Positions 43,201 to 53,129 of a stretch of DNA of 64,000 nucleotides are shown here, in pieces; position 1 is the first letter of the stretch; each line of letters opens with the position of its first letter. This DNA comes from Dromiciops gliroides. Lineage: Eukaryota > Chordata > Mammalia > Microbiotheria > Microbiotheriidae. The stretch is taken from the NCBI RefSeq assembly GCF_019393635.1, contig NC_057863.1, positions 644,649,306 through 644,713,305 of the forward strand, given 5' to 3'. Below the pieces are notes generated by a model. The model was not told the DNA's origin. It searched no databases and saw only the letters and a program-made list of their open reading frames with translations. A program made the translations under genes and the position numbers.

Positions 43201-46200
43201 AAATCTTTGTGGTTTCCTGAGAGGGACAGGCCTTCTTCATACAGATCACGGCCACTCTTTGGTTTCATTAGATCATCTTTGAGAATCATTGTGGCCAAAA
43301 AATAATCTTTTTAAATCATCCCTGCCCCTTCCCACCACAGCCAATGTGGAAGGGAGGCTGTCCCAGCGAGGGTAGTCCTTGGACCCCTGCTTTAGTCTGC
43401 CCCAGAACCTGAGCTCTAAGCCACTGGGGCTTTGGGCCTTCCTCGGGCCTGGATAGAGCTTTCTTAGCTTTGGAAAGAGCAGGGTCATCCCTGCGCCCCC
43501 AGGAAGCATCAGAGCCAGGGCTGTAGCCTCAGGAAAGCAGGTCTAGACACGTCAAATCCTGGAAGAAGGTAATTGAGCCTTCGCCTAAGTCCCAACTTGT
43601 CGGCCCTGGAGGGTCATGTGCTCCTTGGGAAAGGGAGGGGCAGGGATCTCCGGGTCCCTCATCCGGGTGGGAAGAGGCCTGACTGTGTCTGCCCTTCCCT
43701 TCAACTACCTGAGGGGACGGGGGAAGGGAGGCGGGGCCTTCTAGTCTTGCTCACTCCTGCATTCTTCTCCAGGTGTTTTCTTTGCCAATGGGGAGCAATG
43801 GAAATACCTTCGGAAGTTCACTACCCTCTCTCTAAGAAATCTGGGCATGGGAAAGAAGGAAGGAGAAGAGCAAATTCAAGAGGAAGCCCGCTACCTGGTA
43901 GAAGCATTAGAGAACACCCAAGGTCAGGGGGAGTTCAATACAGCCATCCCCCTGTGGCCCAGTAGGCCTGGCCCCCTGGTGGGCCCTGGTTCACACCACA
44001 ATCCTTCCCAGTGTATTCTGGAGACTGGCCCCAGGAATGCCTGGCCCTCCCTCGCATCTCCTCCTGCACTGGGTTGCCTCATTCCCTTTGTCTGACACCT
44101 GAAGTCACCCACACCCAATACCAAGGAAAGCCCAGCCCAGCCCTAAGGATGTTCCTCAGCCTCTCTGGCTTTGCCCATCTGTCTGACCAGCTGTGTCTTA
44201 TGTGTCCCTTCAGGGTCCCTGTTGGAGCCTTCTCTCCTCCTGTGTCAGGCCGTCTCTAATGTCACCTGCGTCCTCCTCTTTGGGAGTCGCTTTGACTACA
44301 AAGATAAGAAATTCCAAGATGTGGTGCTTGCTGCTGGTGGTGTCCTGAAGGAGATCAGCTCTCCATGGGGGCAGGTTTGGAAGTAGGGGTGGGCAGAGGT
44401 CAGGCTGAAACAATACACAGGCAAGTGCTTTGAAATTGCATCCTAGGGCAGCTAGGTGGCACAGTGGGTAAAGCACCGGCCCTGGATTCAGAAGTACCTG
44501 AGTTCAAATCCGGCCTCAGACACTTGACACTTAGTAGCTGTGTGACCCTGGGCAAGTCACTTAACCCCAATTGCCTCACCAAAAAAAAAAGAAATTGCAT
44601 TCTACTTCTCCCTACCCTCTTTCCCAAGCTGCTGCCCCATTCTTCCCTCCTCCAAGAAGTCTACCTGGATTGCTCTCTCCCCCATTCTCTGCCTCCCAGA
44701 ACCAGCCCAGTTCTAGGCAGGCTGTGTGTTTTCTCCGACTGAGACAAGGGATTCCCACAATGCTGACTCTGTCCCTACCCTCCTTCCTTCAGCTCTGTGA
44801 GATGTTCTTGGGTCCCCTCTACTACCTGTCAGACATCCTTCGCTATCTCTCAGCTCCCCATAGCCGGCTCACAGATCACCTAGGCACCTTGGCAACCTTT
44901 GTCTCAGACCAGATCCAGCAGCACCAGGAGAAGCTGGAACCTCAGGCCCCTGCCAGGGACTTTGTGGATGATTTCTTGATCAAAATGGGCCAGGTATGGC
45001 TGGGGTTGGGGCCGGGGAGGGGGCACTGGATGGGGAGAGAGGCATAGAGGGAAGGGCCTGTCTATGGCTGTGTGGGTGTCTGAGTTTGTATATGAGTGTG
45101 TGTGCGGTATGTTGGCTCTCTCCTTTAAGTCCAAGACCAAATATAGAATAAGAACCTGAGTTCAAATTCAGCTTAGCTATTTCCTGTGTGACCTTGAACA
45201 AACTATGGGACCTCTCTGAGCCTTAGTTTTCTCCTCTATAAAACTGAGCAAAGAGGGGCAGCTAGGTGGTGCAGTGGATAAAGCACCGGCCCTGGATTCA
45301 GGAGTGCCTGAGTTCAAATCCAGCCTCAGACACTTGACACTTACTAGCTGTATGACCCTGGGCAAGTCACTTATCCCCCATTGCCTGAAAAAAAAAAAAA
45401 AAAGAATGCTGAAACTGAGCAAAATGGCCTCTGAGGCCTCTTCAAGCTCCCATGATTCTCCCTTTCCCCTTCTTCCCTTTCTTCCTCTCCCTCTCCTTTT
45501 CCCTCCCTCCCTTTCACCAGTAGGATCAGACCTGGGTTCAGGAAATCTGGGTTCAAATCCCCATTCTGCTACGTGACGTGTGTGACTCCCTGGCCTTCCC
45601 TTTCTTCATTTCTAACATGAGTGGGCTGGAGAGAAGCATCATACTACAAGAGAGAGCTGGCCTCGGACTTCGGGGACCTGGATTCAAGTCCTGACACATA
45701 CTAACTTCTTGGCCCCTCCACAAGTTACCCCACCTCTCAGTGGCCCAGGCAAGCCTCTAAGACTGCCTGGGCAGACCAGCATTGGTGGAGGGAATCTCCA
45801 CACTAAGAGTTCCTTACATCAATAAAAACCACCGTTTTGGCCTGACCCCAAGAGAGAAGAGGAATGTCAGTCCCTTCCGAGTCTGAGTCTGATCCTCTCA
45901 GTCTCTCTCTGGGCGTCTGTCTGTCTGTCTGTCCCTTTCCTCTACCACCTCGGTAAGCCAACAGAGGCTGCTTTGGGCCCAACCTTGCTTTCTGTCCACT
46001 GGAGAGCTAGGCTCAGACACTCGCCCCTGGGGAATCACCCTTGGTAGAACCTGGCCGACCTTGTTTCCCCAACCCCTAAAGGGGTTCTCTGAGTCCTGTT
46101 TCCTGATGTCTCCTCCAGGAAGAAAAAGCCCCAGGGTCTAGCCCCACAGATTTCCTGCTGACTGCTGTGAACCTGCTCTTTGGGGGGACAGTAACAGTCA

Positions 46201-49200
46201 GTGCCACACTCAGCTACGCCTTCCTGCTCTTGCTTAAATACCCAGAGATCCAAGGTAGGTACACCCCAGGTGACCCACAGCCATAGGCTCAGATAGCAAG
46301 AATCCTAGAGGTACTATATAGATGTCACAGCAAAGAAATCGCTAGGCCTCGAGTCAGAAAGACCTGAGTTCGAATACTACCTCAGACACCGACTAGCTGT
46401 GTGGCCCTGGGCAAGTCACTTCACCTCTATTTGCCTCAGTCTCCTCAACTGGAAAATAAGAGTAATAAAAGCACCTTCCTCAGGCTACAACACAGAGCTG
46501 ATTTGTGAGACTTGTTCATAGCCTCCCATAAACCTTCTACAAGGGGCCCATCTATTATCTTTTGCTTTCAATATTGGCCATTTTTGCCTTGTTTTGTTTT
46601 GGTTTTTTGGCACTCTGTCTAATGATATTCTCTGAGCAAAAAATTATTTCACCTTTGTAATCCTTCACTGATAATATTTCAGGATATGACTGACCATACG
46701 TTTCTCTGCTGCTCTTAGACTATATCCCATTTAGTCATTTAGCGTTGAAAATGTTAATGTTATCATTGATGTTAACGTTAAAATGTTGTGTCTTTGTTTT
46801 GGACTGAAGTGCCTATCTCATTAAAAACACTATGAGATTTCCCAAATGCAATCCAGCATATTCTCAATCTTTTATTCCATTCTGGCTCCAGAATACTGTG
46901 CAGTTTCAATGTCTATCCCAGATACATGTGCTGATGGATGATACACACTTTTTAATTATTGTCAAGACAATACACATACTTTATCTAATTTGGTTTTTTT
47001 CTTTGTGGATAATTTGGTCAAATTATTTTGATCTGTTATTTTATAAGCAATATTGAATTTCTTTTTTTTTTTAATTTTAGCAGGGCAATGGGGGTTAAGT
47101 GACTTGCCCAGGGTCACACAGCTAGTAAGTGTCTGAGGCCAGATTTGAACTCAAGTACTCCTGAATCCAGGGCCGGTGCTTTATCCACTGCGACACCTAG
47201 CTGCCCTACAATATTGAATTTCAATACAATTAAACTCATTTTTGTAACTGCTTACAATTAACTAAATAAAAATCATCCCAAAGGAAAAAAAAAAGCATCT
47301 TCCTCCCAGCATTCTGGACCAGAACCAAATAAGATAACTTGCAAAGGGCTTTGCAATCCTTGAGGTGCTAGCTCTACCAGGGCTATTATACTGACTGGAG
47401 CACAGAGGCCTTGATTCTGCTGCTTGCTTCCTGTGTGACCTTGGGAAGTCTCTTACTAAGAGAGCTGGACTAGATCACCCCTTAGGTCACTTACAACTCT
47501 GAATCTATCACCCCTCAGTCTCTGAAGCTGCAAAAAGCCCAAGGGCCCAGCAGTACTGATGTTCTGCAGTTCTGTGGTACATCAGAGTGAGCTGATGGGC
47601 CAATTCAGTGAAAATCAAAAAAAAACATTGATTAAGCACCTACTGTATTCAAGGCATCAGAGGTGCAAAGGGCCTTCAGGAAGCTTACATTCCATGGGGA
47701 CACTATGTATGACGTGGGCCCAGAGAAATCCATACAAAGTCATTTTAAGAGAAAGAAAACTGTAATAATTGGGGCAGCAGAAGGGATGAGGAAGCCTCCT
47801 GTAGGGGTCATGCTTTGAAGGAAGATGTGGACTTGACGAAAAGGGATCATAAAGGATAAAGGTTGGACATTTATTTATTTTTAATTATAAAAATATTTTG
47901 TTATTTTCCAGTTACAATGTAGAGATAGTTTTCAACATTTGTTTTTAAAAGATTTCTAGTTTCAAATTTTTCTCCCTCCCTCAACCCTCCCCAAGACAGC
48001 AAGTAATCTGATATAGGTTATGTATCTACAATAACATTAAACCTATTTCTGTATTAGTCATGTTATAAGAGAAGAATCAGAGAAAAAAGGAAAAACCTCA
48101 AAAAAGAAAAACAACAGCACCAAAAACAAAAGAAATTGTATGGTTCAATCTGCATTCATATTCCACAGTTCTTTTTTTTTCTGGATTTGAAGAGTCTTTT
48201 CCATCTTGAGTCCTTTGGAACTGTCTTGGACCATTGTATTGCTGAGAAGAATCAAGTCTATCACAGTTGATCAACACACAATGTTGTTGATACTGTGTAC
48301 AATGTTCTCCTGGTTCTGCTCATCTCCCTCAGCATCAGTTCATGCAAGTCCTTCCAGGTTTCTCTGAAATCTGCCTGCACATCATTTCTTACAGCACAGT
48401 AGTATTCCATTACATTCATATACCACGACTTGTTCAGCCATTCCTCAATTGATGGGCAGCCCCTCAATTTCCAATTCCTTGCCACCACAAAAAGAGCAGC
48501 TATAAATATTTTTGTACATGTGGGTCCTTTTCCCTTTTTTATGATCTCTTTGGGGAAAAGACCCAATAGTGGTATTGCTGGGTCAAAGGGTATGCACAGC
48601 TTTATAGCCCTTTGGGCATAATTCCAAATTGCTCTCCAGAATGGTTGGATCAGTTCACAGCTCCACCAACAATGCATTAGTGTTCCAATTTTTCCATAGC
48701 TTCTCCAACATTTATTATTTTCCTTTTTTGTCATATTAGCCAATTATTTATTTTTAATATTATTGTTCAGCTGTGTCTGACTCTCTATGACCCCATTTGG
48801 GATTTTCTTGGCCAGGATACTGGAGTGGTTTGCCATGTCCTTCTCCAATTCATTTTACAGAAAAGGAAACTGAGGCAAACAGGGTTAAGTGACTTGCCCA
48901 GGATCACAGAGCTAGTGTGTGAACTCATGAAGATGAGTCTTCCTGACTCCAGGCCTATGCTCTAGCCACTGAGTGGAGGGAGGAAAGGAGGTAGAAAGGA
49001 AGAAAAGAAGGAGGAGGGGAAGAGAGGAAAGGGAGGAAAGGATGAAGGAAGGAAGGAAAGGAGAGGAGAGAGGGAGAGAGGGAGGAAGGAAGGAATTCCC
49101 CATATATAAGGCTTAAGGCATTCTAGCACTCACCCCCAGGGGCATCTATGTTTTAACAGAGGAGACAAAGCCTAATATCTAAAGATAGACCCAGGGCTGT

Positions 49201-52129
49201 ATATGTACAAAGATCCCACCTGGAGTGGAGGGAAGACAGCTGACCACCACAGGAAGGCAGCGGGTTGAGTAGAAGGAGCCTGGTCTGAGTCCCTTTCTCT
49301 CTGAGCCTCAGTCTCCCTCTTTGTGAAATGAAGGCTTGACCTTGGTGACTGCTAAGGGGCCCTTCTGGCTCTAAACGTCCCGTCTGGGTGCAGGAGGGCT
49401 GGGCCCTGGGTTTGGGAGAGAGAGGTGAAGAGGGCTGTGTCCTTTGTCCCTGGGCTCTGGCTTGAACATGGTTTTCTCCTCCTGTCTCCCTTCTCCGCTA
49501 CAGATCGAATCCAGGAAGAGCTGAGCCAAGAGCTCGGACGTGACCGGGCCCCCAGCCTGGGAGACCGTGGGCGTCTCCCCTACACTGATGCCTTCCTGCA
49601 TGAGGTTCAGAGGTTCCTGGCCCTCATCCCTATGGGGGTGCCCCGTGCCCTCACAAAGCCCACTTCTTTCCGGGGCTATGACCTGCCCCAGGTAAATGTC
49701 GGGAGGGGCAGGGAAAAGAAGAGGAGAGACACCCCCCCCCCCGCCTTCAGGCCTAGTTAGAGGGAGTAGAGGAAGCCCCCTCCCCAGCAGGAGGGACCTG
49801 GGAGAACGGGTTAGATGGAGGGGAGCTGGCATACACCCTCAGATGCCCATTGAGAGGCAGACTTGAGCAGACATGGGCCTGTGTTCTCCACCTACCCAGG
49901 CTCAGACGCACACACACAGTCAAGCATGGGCACCTCTCTTGATTTCTCTGCTCCCTCCATTAGCTCAGATTCCCTTTTCCCATCCCCCCCTGGACAGAGC
50001 TGCCTCCTCCAGACCCTGAAACTCAGCTCTAGACACTGTTAGAAACCCAGAAAGAGCCAGAGGGAGGAATGGGGAATGAAGCCTCCCCCCAGATCCCACG
50101 GTCACCAAATGCTGGCCCAGCAGAAAGCTGAGCTCAGCATTCAGCCCAGCTGCTAGTGGGGCCGGGGGCACAAGGCCTCGGCAGGGTTGGTGGGAAAGTT
50201 CTAAGCAACCCTGACTCCCTCCTTTCTCCCCCCGCCCCAATCTCCTAGGGCATTGAAGTCTTCCCACTCCTGGGCTCCGTGCTACATGACCCGGAATGCT
50301 TTGAGCGTCCAGAGGAATTTGACCCGAGCCGCTTCCTAGATGCTGATGGCCAATTCAAGAAAAATGAGGCCTTCTTGCCTTTCTCCTTGGGTATCTCCAA
50401 TGTGCTAAGCCTGGGAAAGGGTTGGGGGGGACAGGCCTGCTTTCTGCATGCTCAAAAGAGTTGCCCCAGCCCTGAATACTCCTCCAGAATCACAGATCCC
50501 CTGGTCCATAGACTATCAGTAAGGAGGGCTTGGAAGACTGGAGTCCAATTGCCTTATTGTACAAAGGGGTAAAGTAATAATGATGCTAGCTGGCTAACTC
50601 TATGCTAGGCACTGTGCTGAGCACTTAACAAATAGCAACAACCCCCGGAGATAGGTGCTATTAATCCCCATTTTATAGAGAAGGAAACCGAGGCAAACAA
50701 AGTAAGTGACTTATTCAGGGTCACAAAGCTGGTGAATGTCTGAGGATTCAAGCCAAGGCTGGAGGCTCCCTTGCCTGGCTTGATCAGATGGGTATTGGAG
50801 TAGCTGGCCTCTGAACTGCCTTCCAACTCAGGATTTCTGTGTTGTACTTGCTTCTCGGAGGCTAACTAGGCCTTCCACTCCCCTCATCCTTGGAGCCCCA
50901 CGACAGGAGCAGTAGGGATGGGTATCCCAGCCTCCCTATCCCTGTGTCACCAGGAAGAAAAGAAGGGACCTCCAAAGTGGGGGTGGGGGGGCACCTGAGC
51001 ACAAGCTCTTGAGCTTGGCTCTGGGCACTTCAGGTCTCTGCGGCCGGCTCAGTGGCTGGAGGAAGTATGAGGTTGATTAGAAGGAGGGGGTGACTCAATC
51101 AGGGAAGGGCTTAGGTAGGGCAAGTGTGGGCAGGAGATAAGGGGGAAGTGAGGCTGGAGAGAGAAGCTGAGATATTTCTGACTTGAGGGGGAGGGGAGAG
51201 GAGGGAAGGGGAGGGACAAAGGGATGGGAAAAGGAGCCCCAAACCCCCTCATTCCATCAGTCTTTATTAGTCTCTGCCTGTTCAGGCCCCTGTGCTGGGT
51301 TTGGGGGTAGGGAGGGCACACACAAATAAAGGGGAGGCATACCCAGGCCCTCCTCCATTACAGTGTATTGGAGATGAGCCAAGAAGACAGATAAATACAA
51401 GACAGAGTATAAGTGACTACATGGAATAGGGTAGAGATCACCAAGTTTAGAGTCAACAGCCCCAGGTTCAGATCTTGGTCAGAGTGCTTGCTCTCTGTAG
51501 CCTTGAACAAGCCCTCTCTGGGACTTAGTTAGGGAGGGGCAGCTAGATGGCACAGTGGTTAAAGCACCAGCCCTGGATTCAGGAGGACCTGAGTTCAAAT
51601 CCGGCCTCAGACACTTGACACTTACTAGCTGTGCGACTGTGGGCAAGTCACTTAACCCCCATTGCCTAAGGGGAAAAAAAGGAAAGGAGGGGGCAGCTAG
51701 GTGGCACAGTGGTTAAAGCACCGGCCCTGGATTCCGGAGACCCTGAGTTCAAATCCGGCCTCAGACACTTAATAGCTGTGTGACCCTGGGCAAGTCACTT
51801 AACCCCCATTGCCCAGCAAAATAATAATAATAAAAGAAAGGGGTTTGGGCTAGATGCTCTCTAAGGTCCTTCCCAGTTTCAGCTGCTATGATGTCTCCAT
51901 CTTGAGGTCAAGTCTTGTTCTCACCCCCTCCTCCTTTTCCTCCCCAGGAAAGCGCATCTGCCTTGGGGAAGGCCTGGCCCGCACCGAACTCTTCCTCTTC
52001 TTCACCACCATCCTCCAAAATTTCTCCCTGGAGAGTCCATCCCCAGCAGAGGCTCTGAGCCTCCGGCCAGCCATCGGTGGTTTTGCCAACATTCCTCCAA
52101 CCTTCCAGCTTCGATTCAGGCCCCGCTGA
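40086..52129 (+). CDS. CYP2S1: CYP2S1, cytochrome P450 family 2 subfamily S member 1 (complete, 9 exons)
   Basis: Seen: exons at 40086-40262, 41443-41605, 43773-43922, 44214-44374, 44793-44993, 46119-46254, 49504-49691, 50249-50390 and 51948-52129, all GT-AG. They join in frame to 499 residues plus TGA (human is 504 from memory). Landmarks: hydrophobic N-terminal anchor (about residues 7-23), PPGP hinge (33-36), helix C W123-R127, helix I GGTVTV (306-311), ExxR E363-R366, and the haem loop F437-C444-G446 with Cys444 as axial ligand. Family knowledge: a haem-thiolate monooxygenase on the cytosolic face of the ER, fed by P450 reductase; human CYP2S1 handles retinoid- and eicosanoid-type substrates and is dioxin-inducible. 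It is S1 rather than another CYP2 because exon by exon it reads closest to my memory of human CYP2S1 and because AXL lies downstream on the same strand. Odd: exon 5 is 21 nt longer and exon 6 is 6 nt shorter than the human counterparts as I recall them. The gene looks intact. Confidence 0.95.
40680..40865 (+). mobile_element. MIR in CYP2S1 intron 1
   Basis: gaattcaaatcccatccctg, gtgatcttggacaaat, cagtttccccatctgtaaaa, gaggccccttccagctctaa. Confidence 0.82.
41443..41605 (+). CDS. CYP2S1: CYP2S1 exon 2 (residues 60-113)
   Basis: 163 nt, the standard CYP2 exon 2 size. It follows a ctgcag acceptor and ends in phase 1 at gagcatg|gtatgg. It encodes [15 protein letters not shown], the beta-1 strands and the helix B region, and ends FNEH. 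Confidence 0.94.
41735..41835 (+). mobile_element. MIR in CYP2S1 intron 2
   Basis: ttgaatcctggctctttg, gtgtgacttcaggcaaatcac. Confidence 0.6.
41980..42129 (+). mobile_element. WSINE1-like SINE in CYP2S1 intron 2
   Basis: aaaagg(g)attaatatg lies on both sides. cttaacactt/ccccagttgcctcac variant. Confidence 0.94.
42145..43772. other. CYP2S1 intron 2, rest
   Basis: Mostly unique sequence. A weak MIR-like piece (gatggggaaactgaggacc) lies near 42766. No further exon needed or seen. Confidence 0.5.
43773..43922 (+). CDS. CYP2S1: CYP2S1 exon 3 (residues 114-163)
   Basis: 150 nt, phase 1 to phase 1. It encodes [17 protein letters not shown]123 and R127 of the helix C WxxxR motif contact the haem propionates in P450s. 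It continues into helix D ([16 protein letters not shown]). Confidence 0.94.
44214..44374 (+). CDS. CYP2S1: CYP2S1 exon 4 (residues 164-217)
   Basis: 161 nt, phase 1 to 0, the usual CYP2 size. It encodes [20 protein letters not shown], then [14 protein letters not shown] (helix E and the E-F region), and ends SSPWGQ. Human CYP2S1 has LLFGLRFSYEDKEFQ at this place. Confidence 0.93.
44432..44600 (+). mobile_element. WSINE1-like SINE in CYP2S1 intron 4
   Basis: gaaattgcat at 44432-44441 and 44591-44600. Confidence 0.94.
44793..44993 (+). CDS. CYP2S1: CYP2S1 exon 5 (residues 218-284), 21 nt longer than usual
   Basis: 201 nt in frame, phase 0 to 0, acceptor ccttccttcag. It encodes [19 protein letters not shown] (helix F to F-G loop), later [10 protein letters not shown] and [13 protein letters not shown]. 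Human CYP2S1 and typical CYP2 proteins go from EMF to the PGPH/PGPQ loop with about seven fewer residues; the extra ones fall within [13 protein letters not shown]. No alternative acceptor that would remove them is visible, so the insertion looks real. Confidence 0.9.
45130..45460 (+). mobile_element. MIR in CYP2S1 intron 5, split by a SINE
   Basis: gttcaaattcagcttagc, cctgtgtgaccttgaac, ctcctctataaaactgagc; resumes atggcctctgaggcctcttc after the SINE. Confidence 0.78.
45241..45423 (+). mobile_element. WSINE1-like SINE inside the MIR, 12 bp target duplication
   Basis: aaactgagcaaa at 45241-45252 and 45412-45423. Confidence 0.94.
45535..45740 (+). mobile_element. MIR fragments in CYP2S1 intron 5
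   Basis: gggttcaaatccccattctg, then a second weak piece gacctggattcaagtcctgac at about 45675. Confidence 0.55.
46119..46254 (+). CDS. CYP2S1: CYP2S1 exon 6 (residues 285-329), helix I
   Basis: 136 nt against the usual 142, phase 0 to 1. It encodes [15 protein letters not shown], then [13 protein letters not shown] of helix I. The canonical (A/G)Gx(D/E)T acidic position is Val309. Human CYP2S1 also lacks the acid there (AGTMTV), so this is a lineage trait rather than damage. It ends KYPEIQ. Confidence 0.93.
46467..47305 (+). pseudogene. Processed retrocopy, probably of an mRNA 3' UTR
   Basis: The insert 46482-47290 is flanked by aaaagca(c/t)cttcctc (46467-46481, 47291-47305). Its right end has taaataaaaatc (polyadenylation signal near 47267) about 15 bases before a poly-A run. 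Interior is A/T-rich, resembles no repeat I know, and has no long reading frame beyond 74 codons. These are the marks of L1-driven reinsertion of a polyadenylated RNA. The source gene was not recognised. Confidence 0.72.
47048..47222 (-). mobile_element. WSINE1-like SINE inside the retrocopy
   Basis: caatattgaatttc at 47048-47061 and 47209-47222. Confidence 0.95.
47395..47705. mobile_element. MIR and reversed L2 end in CYP2S1 intron 6
   Basis: 47395-47510 MIR plus (cctgtgtgaccttgggaagtc). 47622-47705 L2 minus (ttgattaagcacctactgta, gccttcaggaagcttacatt). Confidence 0.65.
47871..48758 (-). mobile_element. L1 3' portion in CYP2S1 intron 6
   Basis: Element 47886-48743, antisense to the gene. 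A 160-codon frame at 48261-48743 is an uninterrupted ORF2 C-terminus: [59 protein letters not shown]. ttatttatttttaat at 47871-47885 and 48744-48758. The best preserved L1 in the window. Confidence 0.94.
48759..48972 (-). mobile_element. Mar1-type SINE in CYP2S1 intron 6
   Basis: ttgttcagctgtgtctgact, gaccccatttgggattttc, tactggagtggtttgccatg, gactccaggcctatgctctag. Confidence 0.85.
48973..49097 (+). repeat. Purine-rich (GGAA/GAGA)n tract
   Basis: Pure A/G for most of 125 bp next to the Mar1. Confidence 0.9.
49285..49380 (+). mobile_element. MIR
   Basis: gcctcagtctccctctttgtg and gggcccttctggctctaaac, ending 124 bp before exon 7. Confidence 0.6.
49504..49691 (+). CDS. CYP2S1: CYP2S1 exon 7 (residues 330-392), ExxR motif
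   Basis: 188 nt, the standard size, phase 1 to 0. It encodes [14 protein letters not shown] (helix J region), then [14 protein letters not shown] with the helix K ExxR pair E363/R366, then [21 protein letters not shown]. Confidence 0.95.
50249..50390 (+). CDS. CYP2S1: CYP2S1 exon 8 (residues 393-439)
   Basis: 142 nt, the standard size, phase 0 to 1, donor ccttgg|gtatct. It encodes [15 protein letters not shown], the PERF-like [14 protein letters not shown], and FLPFSL leading into the haem-binding loop completed by exon 9. Confidence 0.95.
50572..50775 (-). mobile_element. MIR in CYP2S1 intron 8
   Basis: ctaggcactgtgctgagcac, ccattttatagagaaggaaac, gtgacttattcagggtcac, gctggtgaatgtctgaggat. 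Confidence 0.75.
51536..51680 (+). mobile_element. WSINE1-like SINE, first of a pair in intron 8
   Basis: cacttgacactt variant, gtgcgactgtgggcaag, short tail. Confidence 0.92.
51690..51838 (+). mobile_element. WSINE1-like SINE, second of a pair in intron 8
   Basis: Internally deleted (gacacttaatagctgtgtga); (ATA)n-like tail. Confidence 0.92.
51948..52129 (+). CDS. CYP2S1: CYP2S1 exon 9 and stop (residues 440-499)
   Basis: 182 nt after a tccccag acceptor. It opens [16 protein letters not shown], with Cys444 as the thiolate ligand, then helix [15 protein letters not shown], and ends QLRFRPR with TGA at 52127-52129. I saw no AATAAA or ATTAAA in the next 1.7 kb, so the 3' UTR end is not placed. 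Confidence 0.95.
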
Positions 52130-53129
52130 CTGGCTGAGAGGGCAGCAGGAGATCCCATCCCCCCCAGGGCTGATGAACTGGTGCCCCAGTTGGAATGGAC
52201 CCAGGGGGGTTAGAGACAAGCTCCCTAAGGTCCCCCTGCGAACAAAGACCTTGGAGTAGATTCATACATTCTGGAGATCCCCAGCTTTGCTCACCAATGC
52301 GGACAAACCAACATCCTGTATTTATTCAATTCAACCTACCCTTTGTTAGCCATTTCCTGTGTATAAGAAATTGTTGCCAATTTGGAGTTGAGGGTGTGAG
52401 TTCAAATCCTGACCTACCTCTGTGATCATGGGCCAGGCATTATTACCCCTTTCTGGGTGCTATCTTCTCCCCCTAAGTCCATAGTCCACAAGCCACTGCT
52501 TCTCCTTTACACACCCTAGGATACACTGTAGACACACCCTAGCAGTCTCTTGGAACCTCAGAGTAAGACCGCAGGAGCTGCCTAGTCCAACCCTTACTTG
52601 AGCCAGATTTCTGACTACCTTGATAGGTTCATCTAGTGTCTGATTGCCCCGACCTCCAGGGAGGGAAACCCACCCTGTGCCCAGGCAGCCCATTGCACTT
52701 AGGGCCACCTCTGATGGTTAGGAAGGTCACACAAAAGGTCACACACATTATCTTGTCTTTCTCTGTCTAGTCGTACCCGCACACTAACATTCCAAATACC
52801 CACAGCTGCATTCCATCCAAAGAAGGGCAGCTCCATCTTCGCCTCTGTTCCATTCCTCTGCAAGGACTTGCTCTGTAGTTTGACCCCCTGCAAACCCCCC
52901 TCCCCAAAGTGTCAGGACTGGGAAAAGAAGCTGTTAATCTTCTCCCTCCCCTCATGCCCTTTCCACCCCTACCCCCCAATTAACGAAACACTTTGGTCCT
53001 GCTTCTGTACGTGACCAGGCTGGGAGAAAATGGGACAGAAAAGGTTGAGGAGGGAAAGGAGGTTTGCTGGAAAGAACTCATTTCTAGGGTGCTTCCCCCA
53101 AACCGCCAGGTGAGGGACGGAATGCAGCT
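52130..53129 (+). other. Downstream of CYP2S1: 3' UTR plus flank
   Basis: The 3' UTR must begin here; its end is not marked by AATAAA. 52555-52705 is a reversed L3/CR1 tail fragment (gcctagtccaacccttac, gacctccagggagggaaaccc, gcagcccattgcac). Confidence 0.5.

Larger units (their letters stand above)
46310..47345 (+). mobile_element. CORE-SINE in CYP2S1 intron 6, split by a retrocopy
   Basis: gacctgagttcgaatactac, gactagctgtgtggccctg, gcctcagtctcctcaactgg; resumes at 47306 with ccagcattctgg and aaataagataacttgcaaag. Confidence 0.72.
51425..51890 (+). mobile_element. MIR in CYP2S1 intron 8, split by two SINEs
   Basis: Left part 51425-51533 (caggttcagatcttggtc, gccttgaacaagccctctc); right part 51840-51890 (ggctagatgctctctaagg, tccttcccagtttc), 58 bp before exon 9. 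Confidence 0.72.

Noticed and set aside
48261-48743. 160-codon frame in CYP2S1 intron 6 as an extra exon or gene
   Set aside because: It is the C-terminus of L1 ORF2 on the opposite strand, bounded by an L1 target duplication.
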